From Proteromonas lacertae (lineage: Eukaryota; Sar; Bigyra; Opalinata; Proteromonadidae), in contig NGBS01000318.1 of the NCBI GenBank assembly GCA_002245135.1, positions 25,470 to 89,469 on the forward strand: a DNA stretch of 64,000 nucleotides, read 5' to 3'. Below, one piece after another: positions 45,099-57,300 of the stretch. The notes under the pieces are model-generated. The model saw only the letters and a list, made by a program, of their open reading frames with translations. It made no database searches and was not told the DNA's origin. Numbering within the stretch: position 1 is the stretch's first letter; each line of letters begins with the position of its first letter. Made by a program: the position numbers and the translations under genes.

Positions 45099-45517
45099 GT
45101 TGAAGAGATAAATTTCATTTAAAAATCAAAATTGGTGTGCCAAAAATGTCTCACACAACTTCATTCATAATAAACACACAGTGAATATTTGTTTTAAATT
45201 CGCTTACTTGCTTATAATGTGGTGTGTTTAAGGATTATCTGGTGTAAATAAATTCAATTAATTATGAACTATATTTCAGACAAATGGAATGTTTTTACCA
45301 TTATTAATACAGATGAAGAATTTTAGATTGAACTACAGAGAAGATAAAATAAAATGAAAGATTATCATTCTTAAAAAATCATTACGAATAAAAACCATTA
45401 TTGGAACATTTAATGAATGACACGTGTTTTAATTATTCTTTTTGATCCATTATTTCTTTCAATTTAAATCGTAGAAATAATAGTTTCTACGATTTGTAAT
45501 TTGATTGTATTTCTTCA
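45099..45517. other. Divergent intergenic region between Piezo and first sideroflexin
   Basis: About 420 bp of AT-rich sequence without a supported gene. It holds a perfect inverted repeat near its right end and presumably both promoters. Confidence 0.6.
45466..45495. repeat. Perfect 12-bp inverted repeat upstream of sideroflexin 1
   Basis: AAATCGTAGAAA at 45466-45477 and TTTCTACGATTT at 45484-45495 are exact reverse complements around a 6-nt loop TAATAG. It ends 22 bp before the sideroflexin start codon. A CGTAGAAA half-site recurs before sideroflexin 2 (about 46827). It could be an operator or a hairpin in the 5' UTR. Confidence 0.75.
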
Positions 45518-46636
45518 ATGAGCTCTTGGAATAAACCATTTCAACTTGGTATGATATATATATGTCTTATAAAATTGGGTAGATCAACCAAGATTTGATC
45601 AGTCAACATATTATGGTAGATTGAGACACAATGCGAGTATTGGTAATCCCTTGTATGATAATACAATAATAATAACATTTTTAGACTTATATTTAAAACG
45701 AAAAAACAAATAGAAGCAGCTTGTAATTTATTAGAGAATTATAAGAATGGTGAATTGGATTATGTTCCATCCAACAAGGAGTTATGGAAAGCTCAAACAT
45801 GTATATATGATTAATTTCATGAAATAGTAAAGCAAAGTGCAGTTCATCCTCAGGATGGTCATATCATACCATGGTATGCTCGTCAAGCTGGTTTTATGCC
45901 TACAAATCTACCCATCATATTAGGGTTTTCATTAAGTCCACCAAAAGTATTATTATTATTATTCAATATTGTTTTTTTTATATAGTTTTTAATTACAGCA
46001 TTTTGGCAATGGATTAATCAAAGTTATAATGCAGCATTCAATTATCACAATAGAAACACTACTAATCCAGAATCTACAGGTGAAATTGAAAAGGCATATG
46101 CAATAGCAAGTACAGTATCAGTTGCTACAGCTGTTGGATTGAATAATTTAGTTACTTATTTGCCATTCAAAAACCATTTCTTAAGAATGATTTCCTATAG
46201 ATTTGTTCCATATTTTGCTTGTTGTGCTGCCAGTTCCTTCAATGCGATCATAATGCGATATAAAGAATTAATGAAAGGAGTTGAATTGAAAGATGAAGAA
46301 GGTAATTCGTATGGTATATCAAAGAAAGCAGGTCAAACGGTTATCAAAAGTATGGTATGTAGTAGAGTTGTTCTACCCATTCCTGGTGTATTATTGCCTC
46401 CATTGTTGATGTATTCTTTGAAATACTTCAAAATTTCACCGAGTGGAAAGATAGCTGGATTTTTATTTGATACTGCTTTGTGTACATTCACTTGTACAAT
46501 TGCTTTGCCTATAGCTGTTTCAATATTTCCTGGTTGGATGAAGATTAATTCAACTGATTTAGAAGAAGAGTTTCATAATATCTGTGATTCTCATGGCAAG
46601 GTGATTGATAAATTCATTGTTAGTAAAGGTGTTTAG
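45518..46636 (+). CDS. Sideroflexin (copy 1)
   Basis: MSSWNKPFQL, then an intron, then DQPRFDQSTYYGRLRHNASI matches the sideroflexin N-terminus. Spliced continuation gives KKQIEAACNLLENYKNG, IPWYARQAGFMPTNLPIILG, FWQWINQSYNAAFNYHNRNT and the membrane core RFVPYFACCAASSFNAIIMR, GVLLPPLLMYSLKYFK and TIALPIAVSIFPGWMKI. Sideroflexins are multi-pass mitochondrial inner-membrane carriers. The best-known one transports serine into mitochondria for one-carbon metabolism. Four or five introns of about 30-45 nt share positions with copies 2 and 3. Length of about 320 aa is normal. Large identical blocks shared with copy 2 point to gene conversion. Confidence 0.93.
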
Positions 46637-46860
46637 TTTTTTGTCAGTAACTCGTTCTAATCTTTTATATTCATTTCTTTATATTTGTATTGTTTAATCG
46701 AATGTAAATTCAGAAATTTTTATTTTGTTAAGTATTTGATAATATATTTTACTTTGATCATGTAAAAAAGTGATTTATTTTTTATTTACCAAGCTTTTAA
46801 CTCGAAAAAAACATAGAAAAAACGTAGAAACCAATAAAGAATCTTTGTCTTATAAGGCAA

Positions 46861-47963
46861 ATGAGTTCATGGGATAAACCATTTGTTTTTGGTATTTCAT
46901 CAGCTGGTTTATTGTGAATAGATGAACCAAGATTTGATCAGTCAACATATGCCGGTAGAGTAAAACACAATGCAAGTATTGGTAATCCATTGTATAATCT
47001 CATATTTTTAATCAGTGTAATAGAATCGGATTTGCTACAAAGAAACAAATAGAAAAAGCTTGTAAGCTGTTAGAAGATTATAAAAATGGTGTATTGGATT
47101 ATGTTCCATCCAACAAGGAGTTATGGAAAGCTCAAACATGTATATATGATTAATTAATGTCAATAGTAAAGCAAAGTGCAGTTCATCCTCAGGATGGTCA
47201 TATAATTCCTTGGTATGCTAGACAGTCAGGATTTACTGCCACGAATGTACCTATAGTACTTGGATTCACATTAAGTCCTCCTACTGTATATTTAGTGTTT
47301 TTATATCTGTAGTTTTGGATTACTGTGTTTTGGCAATGGGTGAATCAAACATGGAATGCAGCATTTAATTATCACAATAGAAACACTACTAATCCAGAAT
47401 CTACAGGTGAAATTAAAAAGGCATATGCAATAGCAAGTACAGTTTCTGTAGCTACAGCTGTTGGATTAAATAATTTAGTCACTTACTTACCATTTAAGAA
47501 TTACTTTATGAAAATGATTTCCTATAGATTTGTTCCATATTTTGCTTGTTGTGCTGCCAGTTCCTTCAATGCGATCATAATGCGATATAAAGAATTAATG
47601 AAAGGAGTTGAATTGAAAGATGAAGAAGGTAATTCGTATGGTATATCAAAGAAAGCAGGTCAAACGGTTATCAAAAGCATTTTATGCAGTAGAGTGTCAT
47701 TACCTATACCTGGTGTATTATTGCCTCCTTTAATCATGTATTCTTTGAAATACTTCAAAATTTCACCGAGTGGAAAGATAGCTGGATTTTTATTTGATAC
47801 TGCAGTATGTACATTCACTTGTACTATCTCACTACCGATTGCTGTTTCTATATTCCCAGAATGGATGGAAATAAATGCTTCAGATTTGGAGGAAGAGTAT
47901 AAAAATATTTGTGATGCTCATGGCAAAGTGATTGATAAATTCATTGTAAGTAAAGGTGTATAA
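46861..47963 (+). CDS. Sideroflexin (copy 2)
   Basis: Starts MSSWDKPFVF. An intron follows, then DEPRFDQSTYAGRVKHNASI, and the gene proceeds through the same intron positions as copy 1 (for instance GTATAATCTCATATTTTT...GTAATAG before GFATKKQIEKACKLLEDYK). The membrane core is nearly identical to copy 1 in blocks (RFVPYFACCAASSFNAIIMR), while intervening segments have drifted (CSRVSLPIPGVLLPPLIMYS). It should have the same mitochondrial carrier fold. All catalytically relevant family residues visible in copy 1 are kept, and the frame is intact. It lies about 220 bp downstream of copy 1 in the same orientation, a tandem duplicate. Confidence 0.93.
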
Positions 47964-48217
47964 ATTTACTATTATTTTATTAATATTGTTAATGATTGAT
48001 ATTTATTCTATTTATAATTGTTTCTGGTTGGATTATATATTCTAATTGATAGATTCTGAATAATTATCACTCATAAAACTATCATTTTAAGCAACTGTAA
48101 AAGATATTCTCAAATTTTTATGTAGAAAAAGTAGAACTTTCAACCAATCATTTTTCATTTTTATAAAAACGGCTATAAATCACGTGATTTCTTGTTCGAA
48201 TTGATTTTATATCTTCT

Positions 48218-49337
48218 ATGAACACATATAACCTCCTTTTCGTACCTGGTATAATTTATTTATTTTATAACTACCTGCCTAGATAAACCTCGGTTTAATC
48301 AGAATTCATATATAGGAAGAGTAAGACATAACTTTAACATCGGTAATCCTTTGTATATTTATCTACCTCTAATTGATTCAATAGACTTGCTCTTGCCTCA
48401 AAAAAACAGATCGAAGCAGCTGTCAAACTGCTTGAAGACCATAAGAACGGTACTCTTGACCATATTCCAACCAATAAAGAGCTTTGGAAAGCTCAAACTT
48501 GTATGCAACATTCGAATCTATTCTTTTCATAGTAAAGAAGAGCGCTATCCATCCACAAGACGGTCATATCATCCCATGGTACGCTAGACAATGTGGATTC
48601 ATGCCTACAAATATGCCAATAGTTATTGGCTTCTCATTAAGTCCTCCAACAGTATAATTCATTCAATGTTTATGTTTTTCATTAGTTCCTTATTACAGTA
48701 TTTTGGCAATGGATTAATCAAACATGTAATGCTGCTTTCAACTATCACTAACAGAAATACTACCAATCCTCAAACAGACAAAGAGATTTTAGGTGCATAC
48801 GCTGCTGCTTGTACATTGTCCGTAGGAACAGCAGTTGGATTGAACAAAATGGTAACAAAATTCCCATTCAAAAACAGTCTTTTAAAAATGGTGTCTTATA
48901 AATTTGTTCCATTCTTTGCATGTTGTGTTGCTAGTTCGTTTAATGCTACTATCATGAGATATAAAGAGTTGAAAAAAGGTGTTGAACTTACTGACAGCGA
49001 AGGAAATGTATATGGAGTTTCACAAAAAGCTGGTAAAAAAGTAATTCAAAGCATTATATTAAGCAGAATAGCATTGCAAGTTCCAAACGTCCTTTTACCC
49101 CCACTTGCAATGATGATGTTCAAATCCGTCAATTTAGCTCCAACTGGAAAAATACCAGCATTTTTATTTGATTCACTGATAGTAGCTATATCCTGTACAA
49201 TCGCTTTACCTTTAGCTACTTCTTTATTCCCTGATTTCTTGAAAGTCAGGAGTGGTGATTTGGAAGAAGAGTTTAGAAATATATGTGATGCTAATGGCAG
49301 ATTAATTGATCAATTTATCGTTAGAAAAGGTGTGTAA
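48218..49337 (+). CDS. Sideroflexin (copy 3, with a one-base frame break)
   Basis: MNTYNLLFVP, then an intron, then DKPRFNQNSYIGRVRHNFNI. The intron layout matches the other copies, and the core is more divergent (KFVPFFACCVASSFNATIMR, NVLLPPLAMMMFKSVNLAPT). At 48746-48751 the sequence reads CAC TAA CAG where both sister copies read CAC AAT AGA. Skipping the T at 48749 restores NRNTTNPQTDKEILGAYAAA and the rest of the protein. Upstream and downstream halves both look under coding constraint. Its codons use more C/G at third positions than the neighbours. It is either a very recent pseudogene, an assembly insertion or a +1 frameshifted gene. Confidence 0.8.
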
Positions 49338-49494
49338 GTGTTTTAATTGTTATTACTTGCATTATCTATTATATACTATATAATACATACATATAATTAA
49401 ATACCCTTTTTTAGATTAATTATTGTTTGTTGAGTTTAAAAACAAAAGATATTGTTTCAAGCTTAATATTTCGGCTTGACTTTAGAAACTTGAA

Positions 49495-51189
49495 ATGTCA
49501 GTTCCAGAGAGTAGTAGTGTTGAAGAACCAGGTATTATTGTAATAATTATTTACCTATAGCTGTGTCTCCAGCTACCATTTTCTGAATCAAAAGTACTTT
49601 TGAATGATTCAGAGACATATCTATCACCATTAAGTGCTCCAGATGTTCCAAAAATTGGTATGATTATAAAATTAATATATAGATGAAACAAATCCAGATA
49701 TGCCAATAACGCAAATAGATCCTTATAAAGAAGGTATTAATAATTGAAAGCAATATTTATTGTAATAAATAGAAGATTATTATTCTAGTGAAGAAGAAAA
49801 TGAATCAAGTATTATTATAAATTCTAACTTCTTTTAGAATACAATGATGAGATGTGGCAAAAGCACAGAAAACACGTAATGATATTAACTTATTCAGGAA
49901 AACCAGTCTATTCACTCTATAGTGACACATTATCAATATCAGGATTAACAGGCGTTATTCAAGCAATAATCAGTAGATCAGCATCAGTTAATAATGATAT
50001 ACAGTATATATTCTATCCATATCCATATGTAGTTATATACACACTGATAATTACGAAATCTACTTCTTAATTAAAGGACCACTTATTCTTACATGTTTGT
50101 ATAAGAATATATATTCACAAACATTCATCAGAATATTACTTAACTTCCTCTACAAACAAATAGTCTTTATTCTTACTGATTCTGTATTTGATATTCTAAT
50201 GAAAGATCCATCATACGATATGAGAAGTTTGATTGGTCCTTCATCAACAATGATCAATAAATTAATAATTAACTTCTTTCACAGTCCTCATTTGATGTTA
50301 GAAGGTTATAATATATTGAGATTAGAGAATAATATGAGGACAGGATTAAATACTTTATTTAGTAATCAAAAACATTCAAATTTAATGTATATATATATAT
50401 TTAATATATATATATATAGGTATGGATTATTATTAAGTGATAATAAAATCATATCATTAATCACGTAAAAAAGGCATTCCAAATCTCAATATAATGGATA
50501 TTCAATTATTATTTACTTTAATTCAATCAACTTCATTCAGTAGTGAATCTAGTGAAGTTTGGCAACCTCTCTGTTTATCATCTCTAGACTCTTCTGGCTT
50601 TGTGAATGCTTATGTTTGCACATTAAATCCATCAATATATTTAATGTATATTGCTGTAGATAATAGTCCAGAGATGTTTCAACAATGTTCGAAATTAAAA
50701 CAATTATTCATTGATCAATTGAATCAGACTTCTTATTTATCTTTTCTTTCTAATTCTATTCATATTAATTCTTATGGAGTTAGCGATATTCATCCAATGT
50801 GTAATAAAACTGTTTATTATTTCATTTACCGTAACTCATGTGGTCAAGTTACTTCTCCTATTTATGAAGGTATTTATAGCAGGAAATCTCAGCAAAGTAG
50901 ATTATATCAATTATTCATGAAATCCTTTGATAGTATGTATGTTACTAAAGCTTATGAATATTTGGAAAGAACAGATTATGAGATGATTTATTGTGTTAGG
51001 ACTATGAGCTATGAAGTTTTTATATCTTTTTTTTAACTACTATTTGGTTATAGTTTCTTTAATTTTGTGTAATTCTCAATGAGTCCGTTACTGTCGTTAT
51101 CAGAAGTGTATAGTTTAGCACAGAAAGTTATATTTTGGATTAAACAGAATGAATCGTCCCTTTTTATTATGAGAGTACCTACTTGGTAA
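49495..51189 (+). CDS. MON1: MON1 (Rab7 GEF subunit, vacuolar fusion)
   Basis: An acidic disordered N-terminus (MSVPESSSVEEP, then SSEEENESS) built from several tiny exons precedes the longin-type domain: WQKHRKHVMILTYSGKPVYS, LSISGLTGVIQAIISR and GPLILTCLYKNIYSQTF. The second and third longin parts follow (WQPLCLSSLDSSGFVNAYVC, YIAVDNSPEMFQQCSKLKQL, YRNSCGQVTSPIYEGIYS). With CCZ1 it activates Rab7 on late endosomes and vacuoles. The conserved C-terminus is split: YEVFISF ends at TAA 51034, and SPLLSLSEVYSLAQKVIFWI then KQNESSLFIMRVPTW resume in the same frame from 51082 to TAA 51189. No GT...AG intron fits the roughly 50-nt gap. Confidence 0.87.
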
Positions 51190-51369
51190 ATATTTTAACA
51201 TTTATGACTATTTGTGTTATTATTATTCTTTTGTTTATGTTTATTTTATGAAGAGTGTTATTTTTGTTAACTTATAGAAGCATTACGATTAGTATATGAT
51301 GAGATATTTTGAATATATAATTCAAGCTTAGGCTTGTCGTTGAACAGTTTTAATTTTTTTGATCTGCTG

Positions 51370-54300
51370 ATGCAAGGAGAGATTTCAAACAGAAACTGTC
51401 CAAATTGTAGCTGCAGCATATTTATACAACCAGATACTGGTAATATTTGTAAAGCATGTGGTCATCCTCACATCAGAATGCCTTGTATAGATTGCTAATA
51501 TTATATATAAATAGTACAAGCTAATGTCATACAATCATCTTCTAACAGCGATTCTTTTAGTGAGACTTCTGAAGTAAGTTCATTGTCTTCATCCAAGTCT
51601 CCCAATAAACATTTTTATAAATACAATGAAGTAATGCCATTAAGAGCAATTTTAAGAAGACAGAAATCAGCAACAACTATTTCCACTGATATATCTGATT
51701 CAACTGCAGAAACAATCGATGTAAATAAGTACATTCCAAACAAATACAAATTCTCATCACCCACAAATCGAGGTCGTTCTTCTTCAGCTGAAAGAAGAAA
51801 CTCTGGAACAAGACGAAGTTCAAATCCCTATATTTTACCAGCTCCAGTCTCAGATAGACGGTCCATTCCAAATATTCCAAATATTTCCATTCCTGATCAA
51901 TATACTCCCTATATAGCACCATCTCCTACTAAAACATATCATTCACAACATCAATCTTCAACCTATATTCCTCCACCATCACTTCCACAATCTTATCAAC
52001 CATTTTTTTCGCCTTATTCTCCTTATAACAATAATCCAATATATGGAAGTGGTAGTAATGATATTATATCACCTGAAGCCTATCTTAATCAATCAAGATC
52101 ATCTGTATATATTATTATTATTACATTAATTTAGACAACATCTGCTACTACATCTACAACTTGTACGAGTGACTATATTAGTGATGCAACATCTCCTGCA
52201 ATTAATAATAACATCACTACTCCAACAATGATGAACCAAAATGCAATATATCAATTAACTACTATGAATGTATATAATTATTATAATATTATTTTATTAT
52301 GAAAATAGAATGAGAAAGATAATTTAATCAAGAAGATGTCTGAATATATAGAGAAACTATCCAATTTATTTGGTTCCAATTACAATTCGCATAATCTAAT
52401 TACTACATTACAATGTATTTATGGTAAAGCAGAAATGTTTAAACAAGAATACGATGATTTAAACCAGAAAATGATGAATAATAATAAGAAGTATTTAAAT
52501 ATCAACAATATGATGGAAAGTGAAACATCTTCTGAAACAAATGTTACTGATTTGATCCAACAACTTAATGAACTAAAAGCTCAAGCAGAAAAAGAAGATT
52601 TAATAAGAAAACAAAGAGATGAACTACTTGAAGATGATGAAGAAAAAAGATTAGAAAATGAAATTAATGATGAAAATGAAGATGATGATGATGATGAAAG
52701 TGAAAAAGTGAAATATGAACCAATCAATTCAATCGATGAACCACCAGAACTATTAGATATCAACAAAGAGAAGAAAATATTAAAAGAAAAGAGGAATAGT
52801 TTAATTAATTTACGAAGAAAATCATCTTTAAGAAGAGCATCTGATATATCATCACAGAGTTATTATGAGAGATTGAATAATAATGTTATTTATGAAGAAG
52901 GAATCAATACAGAAGAAATATCGTTAAATGTAAGTAATTATCCATCAGAAGATCTTATAATTGATGAATTTGGAGTATTAATATATATATATTGCATTTA
53001 TATTTATTTTTAATAGATATTTGATAGTTGTATTTATTCTGCATCAAGTTCACCACTTCATGAAAGAGTTAATAGTAATAAATTCGATATATTAGAGATA
53101 GTACAATATGATGAATGTAAACTGATATTAGATGACTTTAAGAGCGAGTTATGTGTTTTATCAAATCTAATTACATTACTGAGTGATAATAATAATAATT
53201 ATGAAAATATTAAGGACGAAATTTATACACCAGAATATATATCACATCAATCAATACAATTTGATGATGAAAATGTAAAGCAAGAAATAGCAGTTGATCT
53301 TTCTACTTCAATAATAACTACAACTAATTTTATATATGAGGATAAAGAATATGGAGATTCAAAGATAGATGTCAATGAAATAGAGCCATATAAATATGAA
53401 GAAAAAGAGTTTAAGATAGAAGAAAATGAAAATGATTCATTCCTAATATATAAAGAACAAGAAAAACCAATTTTACAATCTTCCAGTATAATAGAACAAA
53501 AGAAACAATTAACCAGTTTTAGTTTTGAAATTAAAGACTTTATATCTCCAATCAGTACTGAAGATTCATTTGTAATATTAAACGAAAGTAAATCATCATT
53601 TAGATTAGATGAAAGTAAGTTAGAAAACAGTAAAATAATTGAAAAAGAAGTAATTGAAGAGAGTAAATATGAAGATGGATCATTCTCTGACTATGTGAAA
53701 GAGAAGGAACAATCAATATTAATTGAGAATGGAAATCGTACTGTTGATTTGAGTAGTTCATTTACTGATTATATATGCGTGGAATATAAAGAGAATGCGA
53801 TAATAAATATTGAAATAGAAAATATTCACAAGAAGAAGGAAGAGAAAGAAGAAGTGATATATAAATCATCAATAATTTCAAATGACTCAATAATTGATGA
53901 AAGAAATACATTAAGAAGAAGAAGAAGAAATCATAGAAGAGAAAATGAAGAAAAAGACAATGAGTTGAGATTTGAAGAGAATTATGTAACAGCAGAAAGT
54001 GGATTAGTTGAATCTGAAGAAGAAATTGATCTATCTACTTCAATAAGTATGACTAATTTGATATATGAGGATAAAGAATATGGAAATTCAAAAATAGATG
54101 TCAATGAAATAGAGCCATATAAATATGAAGAAAAAGAGTTTAAGATAGAAGAAAATGAAAATGATTCATTCCTAATAATGAATGAAAGTAAAGAGCAATG
54201 TGATTTAAATATATTAGACTCAATGTCAATAATACAAGATCATAATGACCTAATTATAACACAGAACAATGAAATAAATAAAAATGAATTATCTTTACAA

Positions 54301-57300
54301 CAAAATGAAATGATTGAATGTTTATCTGAGATTCAATCTCCAGATTCTTTATCTTATTCTTCTCCAATACATCATCGTTTGTCTATTGATTCTGCTAATA
54401 CTATTGATTTATCAACTTCATATATATTATGTGATTTGTTATCTGATCCTCCTAAAAGATGTAAACAACAGCAGGATGTTGTATTTAAAGTTGATATAAT
54501 TAGCAAAATGTCAACTATACAGGAAGAAGAGGAAATTGAAGACATATATAATATTAAGACAATAAATGAATTGAGTAGTAATGAGAATATGAAAGTAGAA
54601 TCTGAAAATAGGATACTTATACATTATACACTTTTAAATTTGATGATAGAAGAAAAAGAAATGAATAAATCAACAATTGAAGTAATAAATGTAGATAATG
54701 ATAAGAAAGAAGAAGAAAGTAAACTAGAGAATAGTATAATGATAGAAAAATATGAATTGAAAGAGAATAAATATGAGATGAAAGACATGTTTAAAGCTGA
54801 GAAAGCTGAATTAGAGAATTCCATACTGATTATGAAAGAAGGTAAAGTAAAATCAGCAGAAGTGAAAGAAAGAGATGAATATAAACTGGAGAAGTCTGAA
54901 TTGATGAATGGAATATTAATGGAAAGTGAGAAATATGAAGTGAAAGAGTTTTATGAAATAGAAAATGAAACTGAAAAGTCGTTCTTAATCGAAAATGAGA
55001 ATAACAACAACTCATTCGATTTAAACACATCATATAATGAGATAATTACATTGAAAGAAGAAGATAATAAAGAAGAAGAAGAAAGTAAATTAGAGAAATC
55101 ATTAATGATAGATGGAATGAAAGTAGAAGAAAATCATTTCGAATTAAAAGAATTCAAAATGGAAGATAATGAAAATGATTCAATATTAATAGAAAGAATA
55201 GAAAGATCATCAAATGGTTTAGGAGTTGCAATACCTATAAATTCCGAATCTGTTGATATGAATAAAGAATTGAAAGTGATAGAATATGATATAGTTGATA
55301 TAAAAGAAGAAGAAAGTAAACTAGAGAATAGTATAATGATAGAAAAATATGAATTGAAAGAGAATAAATATGAGATGAAAGACATGTTTAAAGCTGAGAA
55401 AGCTGAATTAGAGAATTCCATACTGATTATGAAAGAAGGTAAAGTAAAATCAGCAGAAGTGAAAGAAAGAGATGAATATAAACTGGAGAAGTCTGAATTG
55501 ATGAATGGAATATTAATGGAAAGTGAGAAATATGAAGTGAAAGAGTTTTATGAAATAGAAAATGAAACTGAAAAGTCGTTCTTAATCGAAAATGAGAATA
55601 ACAACAACTCATTCGATTTAAATTTAAGTGAATCATTTAATGATTATATTTGTGTAGAATATAAAGAAAGTGAGATAGTGAATATGAAATGTAAAGAGAT
55701 AGAAAAAGAAGATGTAATATACAAATGTGAAATAATTTCAAACAATTCAATTTTGAGTAAAAGAGGATTAAGAAGAATGAGAATACATAATAAAAATGAA
55801 GAAGAAAATGAATTAAAACTGAAAGAAAAGTATGAAACAACAGAAAGTGGTTTAATAGAAGATGAATGTGAAGAAGAAAGTGAATATGTAGATGTAGATG
55901 TAGATGTAGATAATGAAGAAATAGTAAATCTATCAATATCGATGAGTCAAACTGATTTAATCTATAAAGAAGAAGAAGAAATGACGAAAGAAGATAATAG
56001 ATTAGAGACATCTGAATTAATAAATATAAATGATATAAAATCTAATAAATATGAAGAAAAAGAATTTAAGATAGAAGAAAGTGAAAGTGTATTATTTTTA
56101 ATAATGAACGATAGTAAAGTAAAATTTGATGCCAATATAATACTTGATTCATTATCGATATTAGAAGATCACAATGATTTAATATTCAAAGAAAGTGAAG
56201 TAAAAGCAGAAAATAAGCTAGAGAATAGTATAATGATAGAAAAATATGAATTGAAAGAGAATAAATATGAGATGAAAGACATGTTTAAAGCTGAGAAAGC
56301 TGAATTAGAGAATTCCATACTGATTATGAAAGAAGGTAAAGTAAAATCAGCAGAAGTGAAAGAAAGAGATGAATATAAACTGGAGAAGTCTGAATTGATG
56401 AATGGAATATTAATGGAAAGTGAGAAATATGAAGTGAAAGAGTTTTATGAAATAGAAAATGAAACTGAAAAGTCGTTCTTAATCGAAAATGAGAATAACA
56501 ACAACTCATTCGATTTAAATTTAAGTGAATCATTTAATGATTATATTTGTGTAGAATATAAAGAAAGTGAGATAGTGAATATGAAATGTAAAGAGATAGA
56601 AAAAGAAGATGTAATATACAAATGTGAAATAATTTCAAACAATTCAATTTTGAGTAAAAGAGGATTAAGAAGAATGAGAATACATAATAAAAATGAAGAA
56701 GAAAATGAATTAAAACTGAAAGAAAAGTATGAAACAACAGAAAGTGGTTTAATAGAAGATGAATGTGAAGAAGAAAGTGAATATGTAGATGTAGATGTAG
56801 ATGTAGATAATGAAGAAATAGTAAATCTATCAATATCGATGAGTCAAACTGATTTAATCTATAAAGAAGAAGAAGAAATGACGAAAGAAGATAATAGATT
56901 AGAGACATCTGAATTAATAAATATAAATGATATAAAATCTAATAAATATGAAGAAAAAGAATTTAAGATAGAAGAAAGTGAAAGTGTATTATTTTTAATA
57001 ATGAACGATAGTAAAGTAAAATTTGATGCCAATATAATACTTGATTCATTATCGATATTAGAAGATCACAATGATTTAATATTCAAAGAAAGTGAAGTAA
57101 AAGCAGAAAATAAGCTAGAGAATAGTATAATGATAGAAAAATATGAATTGAAAGAGAATAAATATGAGATGAAAGACATGTTTAAAGCTGAGAAAGCTGA
57201 ATTAGAGAATTCCATACTGATTATGAAAGAAGGTAAAGTAAAATCAGCAGAAGTGAAAGAAAGAGATGAATATAAACTGGAGAAGTCTGAATTGATGAAT

